Source: JBGPTF01 sp041490445 (GTDB taxonomy: Bacteria; Acidobacteriota; Terriglobia; Acidiferrales; UBA7541). From it: DNA of 64,000 bases. The position numbers and the translations under genes were made by a program. Location of the stretch: positions 62,001-126,000 of the forward strand of contig JBGPTF010000006.1 in assembly GCA_041490445.1 (NCBI GenBank), read 5' to 3'. Every line of letters begins with the position of its first letter. Position 1 is the stretch's first letter. Positions 47,355 to 54,656 of the stretch are shown piece after piece. The notes below the pieces were generated by a model that saw only the letters and a program-made list of their open reading frames with translations, did no database searches and was not told the origin of the DNA.

Positions 47355-48488
47355 CTACTCGTCGTTCAATGCGGGCTTCAAAACGGCAATGGCAAAATGC
47401 GCCACGTTTGGAGCTTCCTCATCCAACTGCATCCAGCGAACGCGGCAGTGCTCCTTCAAATAATTGGAAACCTTTGCGTCGCTGATCCCCAGATGGTCCG
47501 CCAGCCGGCTCCGCACCGAGCCATCTTTCTGTGCCACGCGCGAGCCGCGCCCGCCTCGCGCCAGTTGGCCAAGCGCGATGCGCAACGTCTTGCAGTTTTC
47601 CACATAGTAGGCCGTGATCAAGTCCGAGTCGGTCAGCAAGTACACGCCCGGCCCTGCCGGCGCCTCATCCGCTTCATCCACTAGGTGCAAGGGACTCGAG
47701 AGCAGCCGCCGGAGCTGCGCCTCGAGATGCGCGAGGCGAGACGCCAGCGCGGGTTCGCCCGGCCGTCCGTGGGTCAGCCGCTCCGCCAGATGCGATACGG
47801 GCTCAGCCTCAGCCACCTCGACAGGCTTCTCTCTGCGGACGCGCTCGGGAGGCTTCTCTCTTGGCGGCCGTGCGGCCGCAGCGCGCTCCGCCGGTGGCGG
47901 AGTGACAAACGCGGTCGCTGGCAATCCGGAAGCCTCTCCACCGCGCCCGCGACGCCGGCCTCGCCCGCCGCGGCGTCCGCGACGCCGCCGGCCCTTGACC
48001 GCGCCCTCCCGAGGCCCGGGAGCGGCGGTCTCCGCTACCGGCGGCTGCACAGGTGATTCCGTGTCGGCCATGGAAGCAGGTGGCCCCACTGCGGGGGTCT
48101 CGAACGAGAACTGTCGCTCATCTTCGGCGGGCGCTTCGCCCAGTGCCGGCCCGCCGGGGCGGGCGGGTTCTTCGCCTTTCGCGGCACCCGCTTCCGCGCG
48201 CGGCAACTCCTCGCGCGGCACAGCATTCTTTTCCGGCACGGGCGCGCCCAAACGCACAAGCGCTTCCTCGGCCTTCTTTTTCCATTCGGCGCGGCGGAAT
48301 CGCTCCGCGGCGGTCGTGTACCAGCGAATCGCTTCTTCGGTGACGCCCGCCACTTCCTCGATCGCGCCCAGTTCCCACGCCACCATCGCGTCGCGAGTCT
48401 TCTCAAACAGCTCGCCGAGTTTTGCCTTCGGGTCGGCGCTGTTCTTCGCTTTGCGAATCCGCGCCTGAATCTGCTTCCAATCAGCCAT
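47355..48488 (-). CDS. uncharacterised protein with Arg/Gly-rich linker and C-terminal GIY-YIG-like domain
   Basis: A 377-residue protein in three parts: an N-terminal helical region (about 1-80, 'RWYTTAAERFRRAEWKKKAE', TPR-like), a long Pro/Ala/Arg linker with an RG-rich block 'GRRRRGRRGGRGRRRGRGG' near 165-183, and a domain at about 275-377 starting 'GPGVYLLTDSDLITAYYVEN'. The GVY and YYV strands, the following arginine-rich helix and the end 'LKEHCRVRWMQLD...AIAVLKPALN' match GIY-YIG nucleases, but the usual catalytic Glu position reads as 'VAHFAIAV', so it may bind rather than cut nucleic acid. I do not recognise the whole protein. Confidence 0.65.
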   Translation of the reverse strand: MADWKQIQARIRKAKNSADPKAKLGELFEKTRDAMVAWELGAIEEVAGVTEEAIRWYTTAAERFRRAEWKKKAEEALVRLGAPVPEKNAVPREELPRAEAGAAKGEEPARPGGPALGEAPAEDERQFSFETPAVGPPASMADTESPVQPPVAETAAPGPREGAVKGRRRRGRRGGRGRRRGRGGEASGLPATAFVTPPPAERAAAARPPREKPPERVRREKPVEVAEAEPVSHLAERLTHGRPGEPALASRLAHLEAQLRRLLSSPLHLVDEADEAPAGPGVYLLTDSDLITAYYVENCKTLRIALGQLARGGRGSRVAQKDGSVRSRLADHLGISDAKVSNYLKEHCRVRWMQLDEEAPNVAHFAIAVLKPALNDE

Positions 48489-48679
48489 AGAGGGGGGATT
48501 GTATCAGCCGCAACGCGATTCAACCAGCATTCCTGCACTGCAAACGCCGCGTCGCAGTTTTCTTGTAGGGCCCGGCTCGCTCTCTAGCAGAAGCCGCAAA
48601 AACCGTCCGCGGGATGAAATGGACGCGGGTCGCCGAGTTCGAAATATTGCTTGACCGCAAGAAAATCGCCGAGTACCGT

Positions 48680-48708
48680 ACGACAATTCGCATCTACTTT
48701 GATATAGA
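48680..48708 (+). promoter_or_regulatory. promoter of the XRE regulator gene
   Basis: ACGACA (four of six matches to TTGACA, including GACA) and TATAGA (five of six to TATAAT) are spaced by 17 bases and end 35 bases before the ATG of the regulator. Confidence 0.5.
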
Positions 48709-48743
48709 GCGGTAGAACGTAGAAGGACAAGAACGAAACTCCC

Positions 48744-49119
48744 ATGCTCATCGACGAACATCTCCGCGCTCTTCGCGAAGCAAAGAAGTTATCGCAAGAC
48801 GACATACAAGAACGGACTGGGCTCCTCCGCCCCTACCTCTCACGGGTTGAAAATGACCACACCATTCCGTCTGTCGACACGTTGGAAAAGTTGGCGCGTG
48901 CCCCTCGAGGTTCCGCTCTATCAACTGTTCTGCGAAGGAAAAGAACAGCCGAAATCACTCGGCCTTCTCCAACGGAAAACTGCGGAGGAGATTGTATCGG
49001 GCCGCTCAAAGAAACAGATTCGCTTCTGGAAGAAGCTCTGCCGATTGTTCAGCCGGATGGATGAAACCGATCGGCAGCTTCTTCTTCACATGACGCTAAA
49101 GATGGCAAGACGCAAATAA
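48744..49119 (+). pseudogene. XRE-family HTH regulator interrupted by a one-base frameshift
   Basis: The first frame gives a helix-turn-helix: 'LIDEHLRALREAKKLSQDDI', 'RTGLLRPYLSRVENDHTIPS' and 'VDTLEKLAR'. It then goes wrong. Removing one C from the CCCC run at 48901-48904 restores 'LEKLARALEVPLYQLFCEGK', the usual continuation of this family, and the other frame then runs to a stop at 49119 with 'DETDRQLLLHMTLKMARRK'. So the intact protein would be about 124 residues, an XRE regulator common in Acidobacteriota. Either a real inactivating insertion or a sequencing/assembly error in a homopolymer. Confidence 0.85.
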
Positions 49120-49152
49120 GGACCTTGCCTTGCGAACCAGGAGGGAAAACCA

Positions 49153-49350
49153 GTGAACCAAAAGACATTCTCCCTAACAGTCGGCGTGATCTTCCTCGCC
49201 ATCGCTCTGTTGCATGCCTTGCGGATCGTCTTTGGATGGGAAGCAATCATCGGCGGCCTTGCTGTGCGCAAATGGGTAAGCTGGGTCGCTCTTGTGGTTG
49301 CCGGCTACCTCGCCTATGAAGGATTTCGGCTAGGGAAGAAGTCTCCCTAA
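49153..49350 (+). CDS. small two-helix membrane protein
   Basis: A 65-residue protein with two hydrophobic segments, 'FSLTVGVIFLAIALLHALRI' and 'WVSWVALVVAGYLAYEGFRL', and a basic C-terminus GKKSP. An AGGAGG-containing stretch precedes the ATG. The layout recurs in small hypothetical membrane proteins; function unknown. It follows the frameshifted regulator by 33 bases and could be its co-transcribed partner. Confidence 0.7.
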   Translation: MNQKTFSLTVGVIFLAIALLHALRIVFGWEAIIGGLAVRKWVSWVALVVAGYLAYEGFRLGKKSP

Positions 49351-49467
49351 AACTAGACACGCAACAGAAGTGCTGTTTTGTCAACCTAGACCTCGCCAAC
49401 CCTCTCAATGTGCTTTCACGCTATCAACGAAAAAATGTCCGCTTCCAAGGGTGGTAAGGAGGCCTGA

Positions 49468-49968
49468 CTACCGGCCTCCGGTTTTGGGTGGGGGAATCCG
49501 GTTACAGTCAATCTTTGGCCCGTATGATGCCGACGGGCTGCGGTCATACCCATACAGCCATTGTCCGTTCTTCTTGGCCAACTGGACTTCTATGGAGCCC
49601 GAAGGTTCCCAGGAATTGCAGCTAGGCTGCCATTCCTGCCAGCCGGAATACCGGCCTGAAGAGCTGTAAGCTCTGCTCGCCCGGCAGTGAATCACTATTT
49701 CTCCCATCCATTCATACCCATTCAGCTTGTCCGCCGCGCTAAGAGTTTCAACCCCTGTCGTTACTGAGATGTCTTTCATTTGAGTGAGCTCTGTCCCGTA
49801 CTTGCCGAGCATTCCATAGTAGGAATCGCCGCATTTTGTAAAGGCTTTCTCGACAAATTGTTCTGCTGCTCCATCAGCCTGAGAACGCACGGCAGATCTG
49901 AAAGGAGAGCAAGAAGAACAGCCCAGAACGAACAGCCACGACACGCATCCAAGCAGTGGGCATCTCAT
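49468..49968 (-). CDS. putative lipoprotein
   Basis: A 166-residue protein whose N-terminus ends in a lipobox-like 'FVLGCSSCSPF'. I start at MRCPLLGC, which has a GGAGG site six bases upstream. The mature part contains several Cys/Trp residues ('VIHCRASRAY', 'GWQEWQPSCNSWEPSG', 'WLYGYDRSPSASYGPKIDCN'), suggesting a small disulfide-bonded periplasmic domain. No family is recognised. Base composition is a little lower in GC than its neighbours, as for the regulator before it. Confidence 0.7.
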   Translation of the reverse strand: MRCPLLGCVSWLFVLGCSSCSPFRSAVRSQADGAAEQFVEKAFTKCGDSYYGMLGKYGTELTQMKDISVTTGVETLSAADKLNGYEWMGEIVIHCRASRAYSSSGRYSGWQEWQPSCNSWEPSGSIEVQLAKKNGQWLYGYDRSPSASYGPKIDCNRIPPPKTGGR

Positions 49969-50211
49969 ATTCGCCTCCAAATTTACTGATTTCAAAAAAT
50001 AATAAATCAATTTCATTCAGCGCACAACACGAGGTTGCCCCGCCTCCCGCTTCCTGACCCCGCCCTCCAAAAGTCCACAGTCACCCGGATTTTCTATTCT
50101 TCGCGCAATCTGCTAGCGTACTTGGAGGAGATTGACGGATGGAGAGCTACACACAGCCCGGCCTCATCGCTGCGTCGGCAATCCTGAGCACTTGCTCGGG
50201 GCCGGATTCCT

Positions 50212-50349
50212 GCCTCCTCTCTCCTTCCGCCTCCTTTGCTTCCTTTACCTCCTCTGCCTCGTCTGCTTCCTCTGCCTCTTCCACTTCCTCTGCGTCCTCT
50301 ACCTCATGTGCTTCCTTTACCTCCTATTCGTCCTCCTTCGCTAACTCAT
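50212..50349. repeat. low-complexity pyrimidine-rich tract built on TCCTCTGCCTC
   Basis: About 140 bases in which the plus strand is almost all C/T with regular G/A punctuation (units such as TTCCTCTGCCTC, CTCTGCGTCCTC, TTCCTTTACCTC). Read in frame it gives a Ser/Ala/Phe/Thr-rich string, but that frame (from the ATG at 50139) continues into unrelated sequence and is probably not a gene even though GGAGGAG precedes its ATG. The strand asymmetry could support triplex or slippage. Confidence 0.6.
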
Positions 50350-50542
50350 TCTGTTTTAGCCTCTTAGCCGCTTCGGCGCTCCGTTCCCTCACCGCCACCA
50401 GATCGCAACAAAAAGACAAACTAAAACGGTCTCAACTCATTGAAAACAAACAACCGGCCTCTCTCCAAATCGCAACAAATCGCGGTTTTTTCAGGAGACC
50501 ACCGAGAACCGTGTCGTCCACGCAATCCCTCACGGAATTTCA

Positions 50543-51859
50543 ATGCGGGATGGCCACTCTCCCGCGCGCGGAACGGCCGCAGCAAACTCATGGTGCCCGG
50601 TGAATAGCCACGATCTACGCCTCGGCTCGCCCGAATCGCAGCAAACTCGAGCCGCGAACGCGCCATCCGCGCGGACGCGATGGGTAGTCGAGCGGGCGCG
50701 AGCTCTCGGCTTCGACCTCTGCGGCGTCGCTCCCGCGGAAGCCTTTCCCGAGCTAGAACATTTGCCGGAATGGCTGGAACAGGGCTATGCGGGCGAGATG
50801 CGCTATCTCCACGATCCGCGCCGGCAATCTCCGGCGCGGGCGCTCGCGGGCGCGCGCAGCGTGATCGTCTGCGCGCTGAACTACAACACGCCGCTTCCCT
50901 GTTCCTCGGAAGCGCTCGCCGCGGACTCGGCTGCCGGCGACGCCGCGGGTCCCCGGGGATGGATTTCGCGCTACGCTTGGGGCGACGACTACCACAAAAT
51001 TCTCGGAACGAAACTTGAAGCCCTCGTCGCCGCAATGCGCGCGGAGTTTCGCGCCGAGTCCTTCGACGCGCGCGCCTACGTGGACACTGGCCCCGTGATC
51101 GAGCGCGTCGCGGCGAAACATGCCGGCCTCGGCTGGCTCGCGAAGAATACCTGCCTCATCAACGAAGACCTCGGGTCCTGGCTGTTTCTGGGAATTATTC
51201 TCACGACGCTCGAGCTCGCGCCCAGCCTCGCGCCCGGCGACCTGCCGGCCGCCAATCTCTGCGGGAATTGCCGGCTGTGCATTGACGCGTGCCCGACGGC
51301 GGCGCTCGTCGAGCCGTACGTGCTGGACGCGCGCCGGTGCATTTCCTATCTGACGATCGAGCTGCGCGGCGCCATCCCCGAAGAGTTTCGCTCCGCGATC
51401 GGGCGCATGGTTTTTGGCTGTGACATCTGCCAGGACGTTTGCCCGTGGAATCGCAAGGCGCCGGAGACGACGCTCGCGGAATTTCTTCCCCGAACCCCGA
51501 AAAAAAGAAATGAAAATGGAATCGAGAAAATAGAAAAGGATGAGCCGCACACATTCGTGTCCGGCGACGAAGTGCTCAACTCTTTCTATCTGCCGGAGCT
51601 CGAATGGCTCATCTCGCTCAGTGAGATGGAGTTCAAGGAAATCTTCCGCAGCAGCGCCATCCAGCGGACGAAGTGGCGCGGGCTGGTGCGGAATGCGTGC
51701 ATCGCGCTCGGCAATTCCGTGATCGCGCGCCACTCCGAAGTTTTTTCCAGAATTGTCGAAAGGCTCGAGACTCTCGCGGCCTCGGACGATGCGATCATCG
51801 CCGAGCACGCCCGCTGGGCGCTGGCGCGCCTGACTTCCTCTTCTGCGGGGCCGTCATGA
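50543..51859 (+). CDS. queG: tRNA epoxyqueuosine(34) reductase
   Basis: QueG performs the last step of queuosine synthesis in tRNA using cobalamin and two [4Fe-4S] clusters. The 438-residue product has 'VVERARALGFDLCGVAPAEA', 'RSVIVCALNYNTPLP', 'YVDTGPVIERVAAKHAGLGW', 'GKNTCLINEDLGSWLFLG'-like segment and two ferredoxin-type cluster motifs, 'CGNCRLCIDACP' and 'CDICQDVCPWN', then a C-terminal HEAT-like tail. About 40 extra N-terminal residues precede the usual start; a GTG 18 codons in or an internal codon could be the true start. It is preceded by the low-complexity tract. Confidence 0.93.
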   Translation: MRDGHSPARGTAAANSWCPVNSHDLRLGSPESQQTRAANAPSARTRWVVERARALGFDLCGVAPAEAFPELEHLPEWLEQGYAGEMRYLHDPRRQSPARALAGARSVIVCALNYNTPLPCSSEALAADSAAGDAAGPRGWISRYAWGDDYHKILGTKLEALVAAMRAEFRAESFDARAYVDTGPVIERVAAKHAGLGWLAKNTCLINEDLGSWLFLGIILTTLELAPSLAPGDLPAANLCGNCRLCIDACPTAALVEPYVLDARRCISYLTIELRGAIPEEFRSAIGRMVFGCDICQDVCPWNRKAPETTLAEFLPRTPKKRNENGIEKIEKDEPHTFVSGDEVLNSFYLPELEWLISLSEMEFKEIFRSSAIQRTKWRGLVRNACIALGNSVIARHSEVFSRIVERLETLAASDDAIIAEHARWALARLTSSSAGPS

Positions 51860-51966
51860 TCGCCCCGGCGCCGCCACGAGATTTGGTAGTGGGTCAGCTT
51901 GAATCAGGGGCGCTAGCCGATAATTATTGTCTCTCGCCGTTTCACTCATCTTGATCAAAGGAGTGC

Positions 51967-52380
51967 ATGATGCGATTGAATCCGTATCTGACATTCAACG
52001 GCCAATGCGAGACGGCCTTTAAGTTCTACGAGAAGTGCCTGGGCGGCAAAATCGTCATGATGATGACGTACGGGGATTCGCCCATGGCCGAACAATCGCC
52101 GCCCGACTGGCGCAAGAAGATCACCCATGCCACGTTCGCCTTGGGCGACCAAGTATTGCAGGGCGCCGATGCGCCCCCGGAGAGCTATCAGAAACCGCAG
52201 GGCTTTTCCGTGACGCTCAACATTGGCGCTGCGGCGGAAGCGGATCGCATCTTCAGGAATCTGGCAGAAAACGGCGCGGTGCAAATCGCCCTGCAGGAAA
52301 CCTTCTGGGCGCTGCGTTTCGGCATGCTCGTTGACCAATTCGATACGCCGTGGATGATCAATTGCGGAAAACCAGCGTGA
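51967..52380 (+). CDS. PhnB-like VOC superfamily protein
   Basis: A 137-residue protein with 'LNPYLTFNGQCETAFKFYEK', 'KITHATFALGDQVLQGADAP' and 'FRNLAENGAVQIALQETFWA', then 'FGMLVDQFDTPWMINC', which is the PhnB/3-demethylubiquinone-methyltransferase-like branch of the glyoxalase/bleomycin-resistance (VOC) fold. These form dimers with a metal or ligand pocket; activity is unknown for most. An AAAGGAG site precedes the ATGATG start. Monocistronic by spacing. Confidence 0.9.
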   Translation: MMRLNPYLTFNGQCETAFKFYEKCLGGKIVMMMTYGDSPMAEQSPPDWRKKITHATFALGDQVLQGADAPPESYQKPQGFSVTLNIGAAAEADRIFRNLAENGAVQIALQETFWALRFGMLVDQFDTPWMINCGKPA

Positions 52381-52540
52381 CGCTTTGCTTGAATTGCGGC
52401 TGCATGTTGCAACATTGGGGCACAATTTCAAATTGCCCCACTACCGGAGATTTGACACCCTTTCCGCGCTTCGATAGCGTAAGCGCGCCTTTCATCCTTC
52501 GATTGCGCCCGTCGTCATTATTTCTTGTTGAGGAGGCCTC

Positions 52541-53326
52541 ATGTCGATTGCAACTGCCGCACTGACGCACTTCGCCTCGATGCCGCCGCATTTCAGCTTC
52601 CCGCAAGGCATGGTTGCCAACGAAGAATTCGCACTCCGCTGGATTCACTTCGTCGCCGGCATTTTGTGGATCGGCCTGCTCTATTTTTTCAATTTGATCT
52701 TCGGTCCCGCGATGAAGCAGCTCGAAGGCTCCGGCCGCGCCCGGGCGTTTCACGCGCTGATGTCGCGCGCGATGTGGTGGTTCCGCTGGTCGGGACTGAT
52801 CACGGTTCTCGCCGGCCTGCGCTACTTCATCATTATTCTCAAGGAGGACGCGGCAAATTCCGGCAAGCCGTCGCTTGCGTGGCACTGGCTGGGCGAATGG
52901 TTCCTCACCTGGCTCGTCGCCTACGCGCTGATTTATGCGCTGCAGCTTCCGTCCGAAGGAACCCTGGGCAACGGCTGGGTGCGCGCCGTCCCTATCGCCG
53001 CGGTAGTGATTGCGGCCTCCTGGGTCGCGCTCGATTTGAACGGCGGCCCGATGTCTTCGAATGGCCACCTGGCGATCAGCGTCGGTGGCGGGCTGGGGCT
53101 GGTGATGCTGCTGAACGCCTGGGGCGTCGTGTGGCGCGTGCAGAAACGGCTCATCGAATGGAACCGGTTAAATGCCGAGCAGGGCACGCCGCTGCCGGCG
53201 GAAGCGGCGCGTTTGATGCGCTGGGCGTTTCTCGCTTCGCGCACGGCATTCTGGATTTCGTTCCCCATGCTCTTTTTCATGGGCGCGGCGGATCACTATC
53301 CGTTCTTGAGCAGCATCGTGGATTGA
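52541..53326 (+). CDS. urate hydroxylase PuuD-like (Urate_ox_N) membrane protein, without cytochrome domain
   Basis: A 261-residue membrane protein with seven or so hydrophobic segments. 'LRWIHFVAGILWIGLLYFFN' near residue 32, 'RAMWWFRWSGLITVLAGLRY' and 'HWLGEWFLTWLVAYALIYAL' match the membrane domain of PuuD-type urate hydroxylases. Classical PuuD ends in a cytochrome c domain; here there is no CxxCH and the protein ends after the last helix, so it is the short form found in many bacteria whose substrate is uncertain. A GAGGAGG site precedes the ATG. No purine catabolism genes adjoin. Confidence 0.82.
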   Translation: MSIATAALTHFASMPPHFSFPQGMVANEEFALRWIHFVAGILWIGLLYFFNLIFGPAMKQLEGSGRARAFHALMSRAMWWFRWSGLITVLAGLRYFIIILKEDAANSGKPSLAWHWLGEWFLTWLVAYALIYALQLPSEGTLGNGWVRAVPIAAVVIAASWVALDLNGGPMSSNGHLAISVGGGLGLVMLLNAWGVVWRVQKRLIEWNRLNAEQGTPLPAEAARLMRWAFLASRTAFWISFPMLFFMGAADHYPFLSSIVD

Positions 53327-53342
53327 GTCGCGCGGAAAAAAA

Positions 53343-54548
53343 TTAGCGCGTCAGGATGCGCGTCTGCGAACGGGAAACGAGCTGGTAGCGGGCGCCGCGC
53401 CAGCGGATCTTCCGCGTGAACGCGGCCACGATCGAATTCCAGAGATAGAGGAAGGGCACGAGCGGCGCGAGCAAACTCCACGCCCAGTTCCATGCGATCA
53501 ACTGGTCCTTCCATGCCGGCAGAATCTCCAACACGGCCACCAATCGCATCGCTCCTTTCAGCGCGGCCAGCAGCGGGATCAGGAAAGCGACAAGCGCAAG
53601 CGAAAACCATAGCCCGCCGGAAAACGCTCGCGCGAAAATCACCCACGCGGCGAACAGCACCGTGCCGCAGTACGAAAGATGCGCGAGGAACCCGAGCAGC
53701 CAGAGCCGCGGCGCGTAGACTCGCGTGATGATGATTTGCCGATTGGTGAACTCCAGCAGGCCGCGCAAATCCGTGTCATGGAAAGATGGCGCCAGGCATT
53801 CGGGCACGAAAACGATGGGCAGGCCAGCCTGCTCGAGCGCGCGGGTGAGCGCAAGATCGTCGCTCGCGGCACCGCGCCAGAATTCCCGCACATGGAGCCC
53901 ATCAAACGTCTGCCGGCGGATCGCCGTCCCGCCGCCCCAGCAAAAATTCCGCTTGCGCTCGCCCAGCATGGTCACGATCGCCGCATTCCACGCCGCCGCA
54001 AGCGCGCTCCAGAAATTCCCCTTCGCAATTCCTCGGGAAGGCATCAGCCAGCGAAAGGTGGTCGTCGCACCGATCTTCGGATTGCCAAGCGGCGCCACCA
54101 ACTGCGCGAGCCAGCGCCGCCCCGCGCGCACGTCGGAATCGGTGAAGACGAAAACATCGAAGGCGTCGCCGGCTTCGTCCACCGCCGCGCGCAGGTTGTT
54201 CACTTTCTCGCCGCAATCCTTCGCGCGGCCCGCGAGCACCACGTGGGCGCGGCGCTCGCTCTTCGCGGCGACGCGGTCGAGCAAACTTCGCGCGGGATCC
54301 TGCGCGTCCGCCAGCACGAAGAAAATTTCGTAGTCGGGATTATCGAATTGCGCCATCGCGGTGAGGTTTTCTTCGAGGCCGGGCTCGAGTCCCTTGCACG
54401 GGCAGATGACGGCGACGCGCGGCGCGTAGAAACCGGGATGCATGGCCAGCCGCCGGCGCACGAAGCGCAGCCACTGGAGCGCGTCCCAAAGCGAATAGAT
54501 GCCCTGAAGGATTTGCTGGAATACGAGGATGTAGAACGCGGTCAGCAC
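53343..54548 (-). CDS. GT21-like (ceramide glucosyltransferase / HpnI-type) glycosyltransferase
   Basis: A 401-residue membrane glycosyltransferase. An N-terminal helix is followed by the GT2/GT21 core: 'PRVAVICPCKGLEPGLEENL', 'YEIFFVLADAQDPA', the metal-binding 'VFVFTDSDVRAGRRWL', 'FCWGGGTAIRRQTFDGL', the catalytic-base region 'ASDDLALTRALEQAG' and 'FTNRQIIITRVYAPRLW' in place of the R/QxxRW motif. Three to four C-terminal hydrophobic segments follow. Relatives glycosylate ceramide or hopanoid/diacylglycerol. Start is a GTG. It is convergent with the PuuD-like gene. Confidence 0.87.
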   Translation of the reverse strand: MLTAFYILVFQQILQGIYSLWDALQWLRFVRRRLAMHPGFYAPRVAVICPCKGLEPGLEENLTAMAQFDNPDYEIFFVLADAQDPARSLLDRVAAKSERRAHVVLAGRAKDCGEKVNNLRAAVDEAGDAFDVFVFTDSDVRAGRRWLAQLVAPLGNPKIGATTTFRWLMPSRGIAKGNFWSALAAAWNAAIVTMLGERKRNFCWGGGTAIRRQTFDGLHVREFWRGAASDDLALTRALEQAGLPIVFVPECLAPSFHDTDLRGLLEFTNRQIIITRVYAPRLWLLGFLAHLSYCGTVLFAAWVIFARAFSGGLWFSLALVAFLIPLLAALKGAMRLVAVLEILPAWKDQLIAWNWAWSLLAPLVPFLYLWNSIVAAFTRKIRWRGARYQLVSRSQTRILTR

Positions 54549-54656
54549 GCCGGCGCGAGGATAGCAAAACCCTGCCCGCGGTCAACAGTGGCACACTCCG
54601 CGAACGAACCCGATCATCAATGCCCCCGCGGCAATGGATTCAGAGCCGCTAGGGGG

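Noticed and set aside
50139..50603. Ser/Ala-rich open frame as a gene
   Set aside because: It is driven by the low-complexity tract, then runs into queG in another frame with no conserved features.
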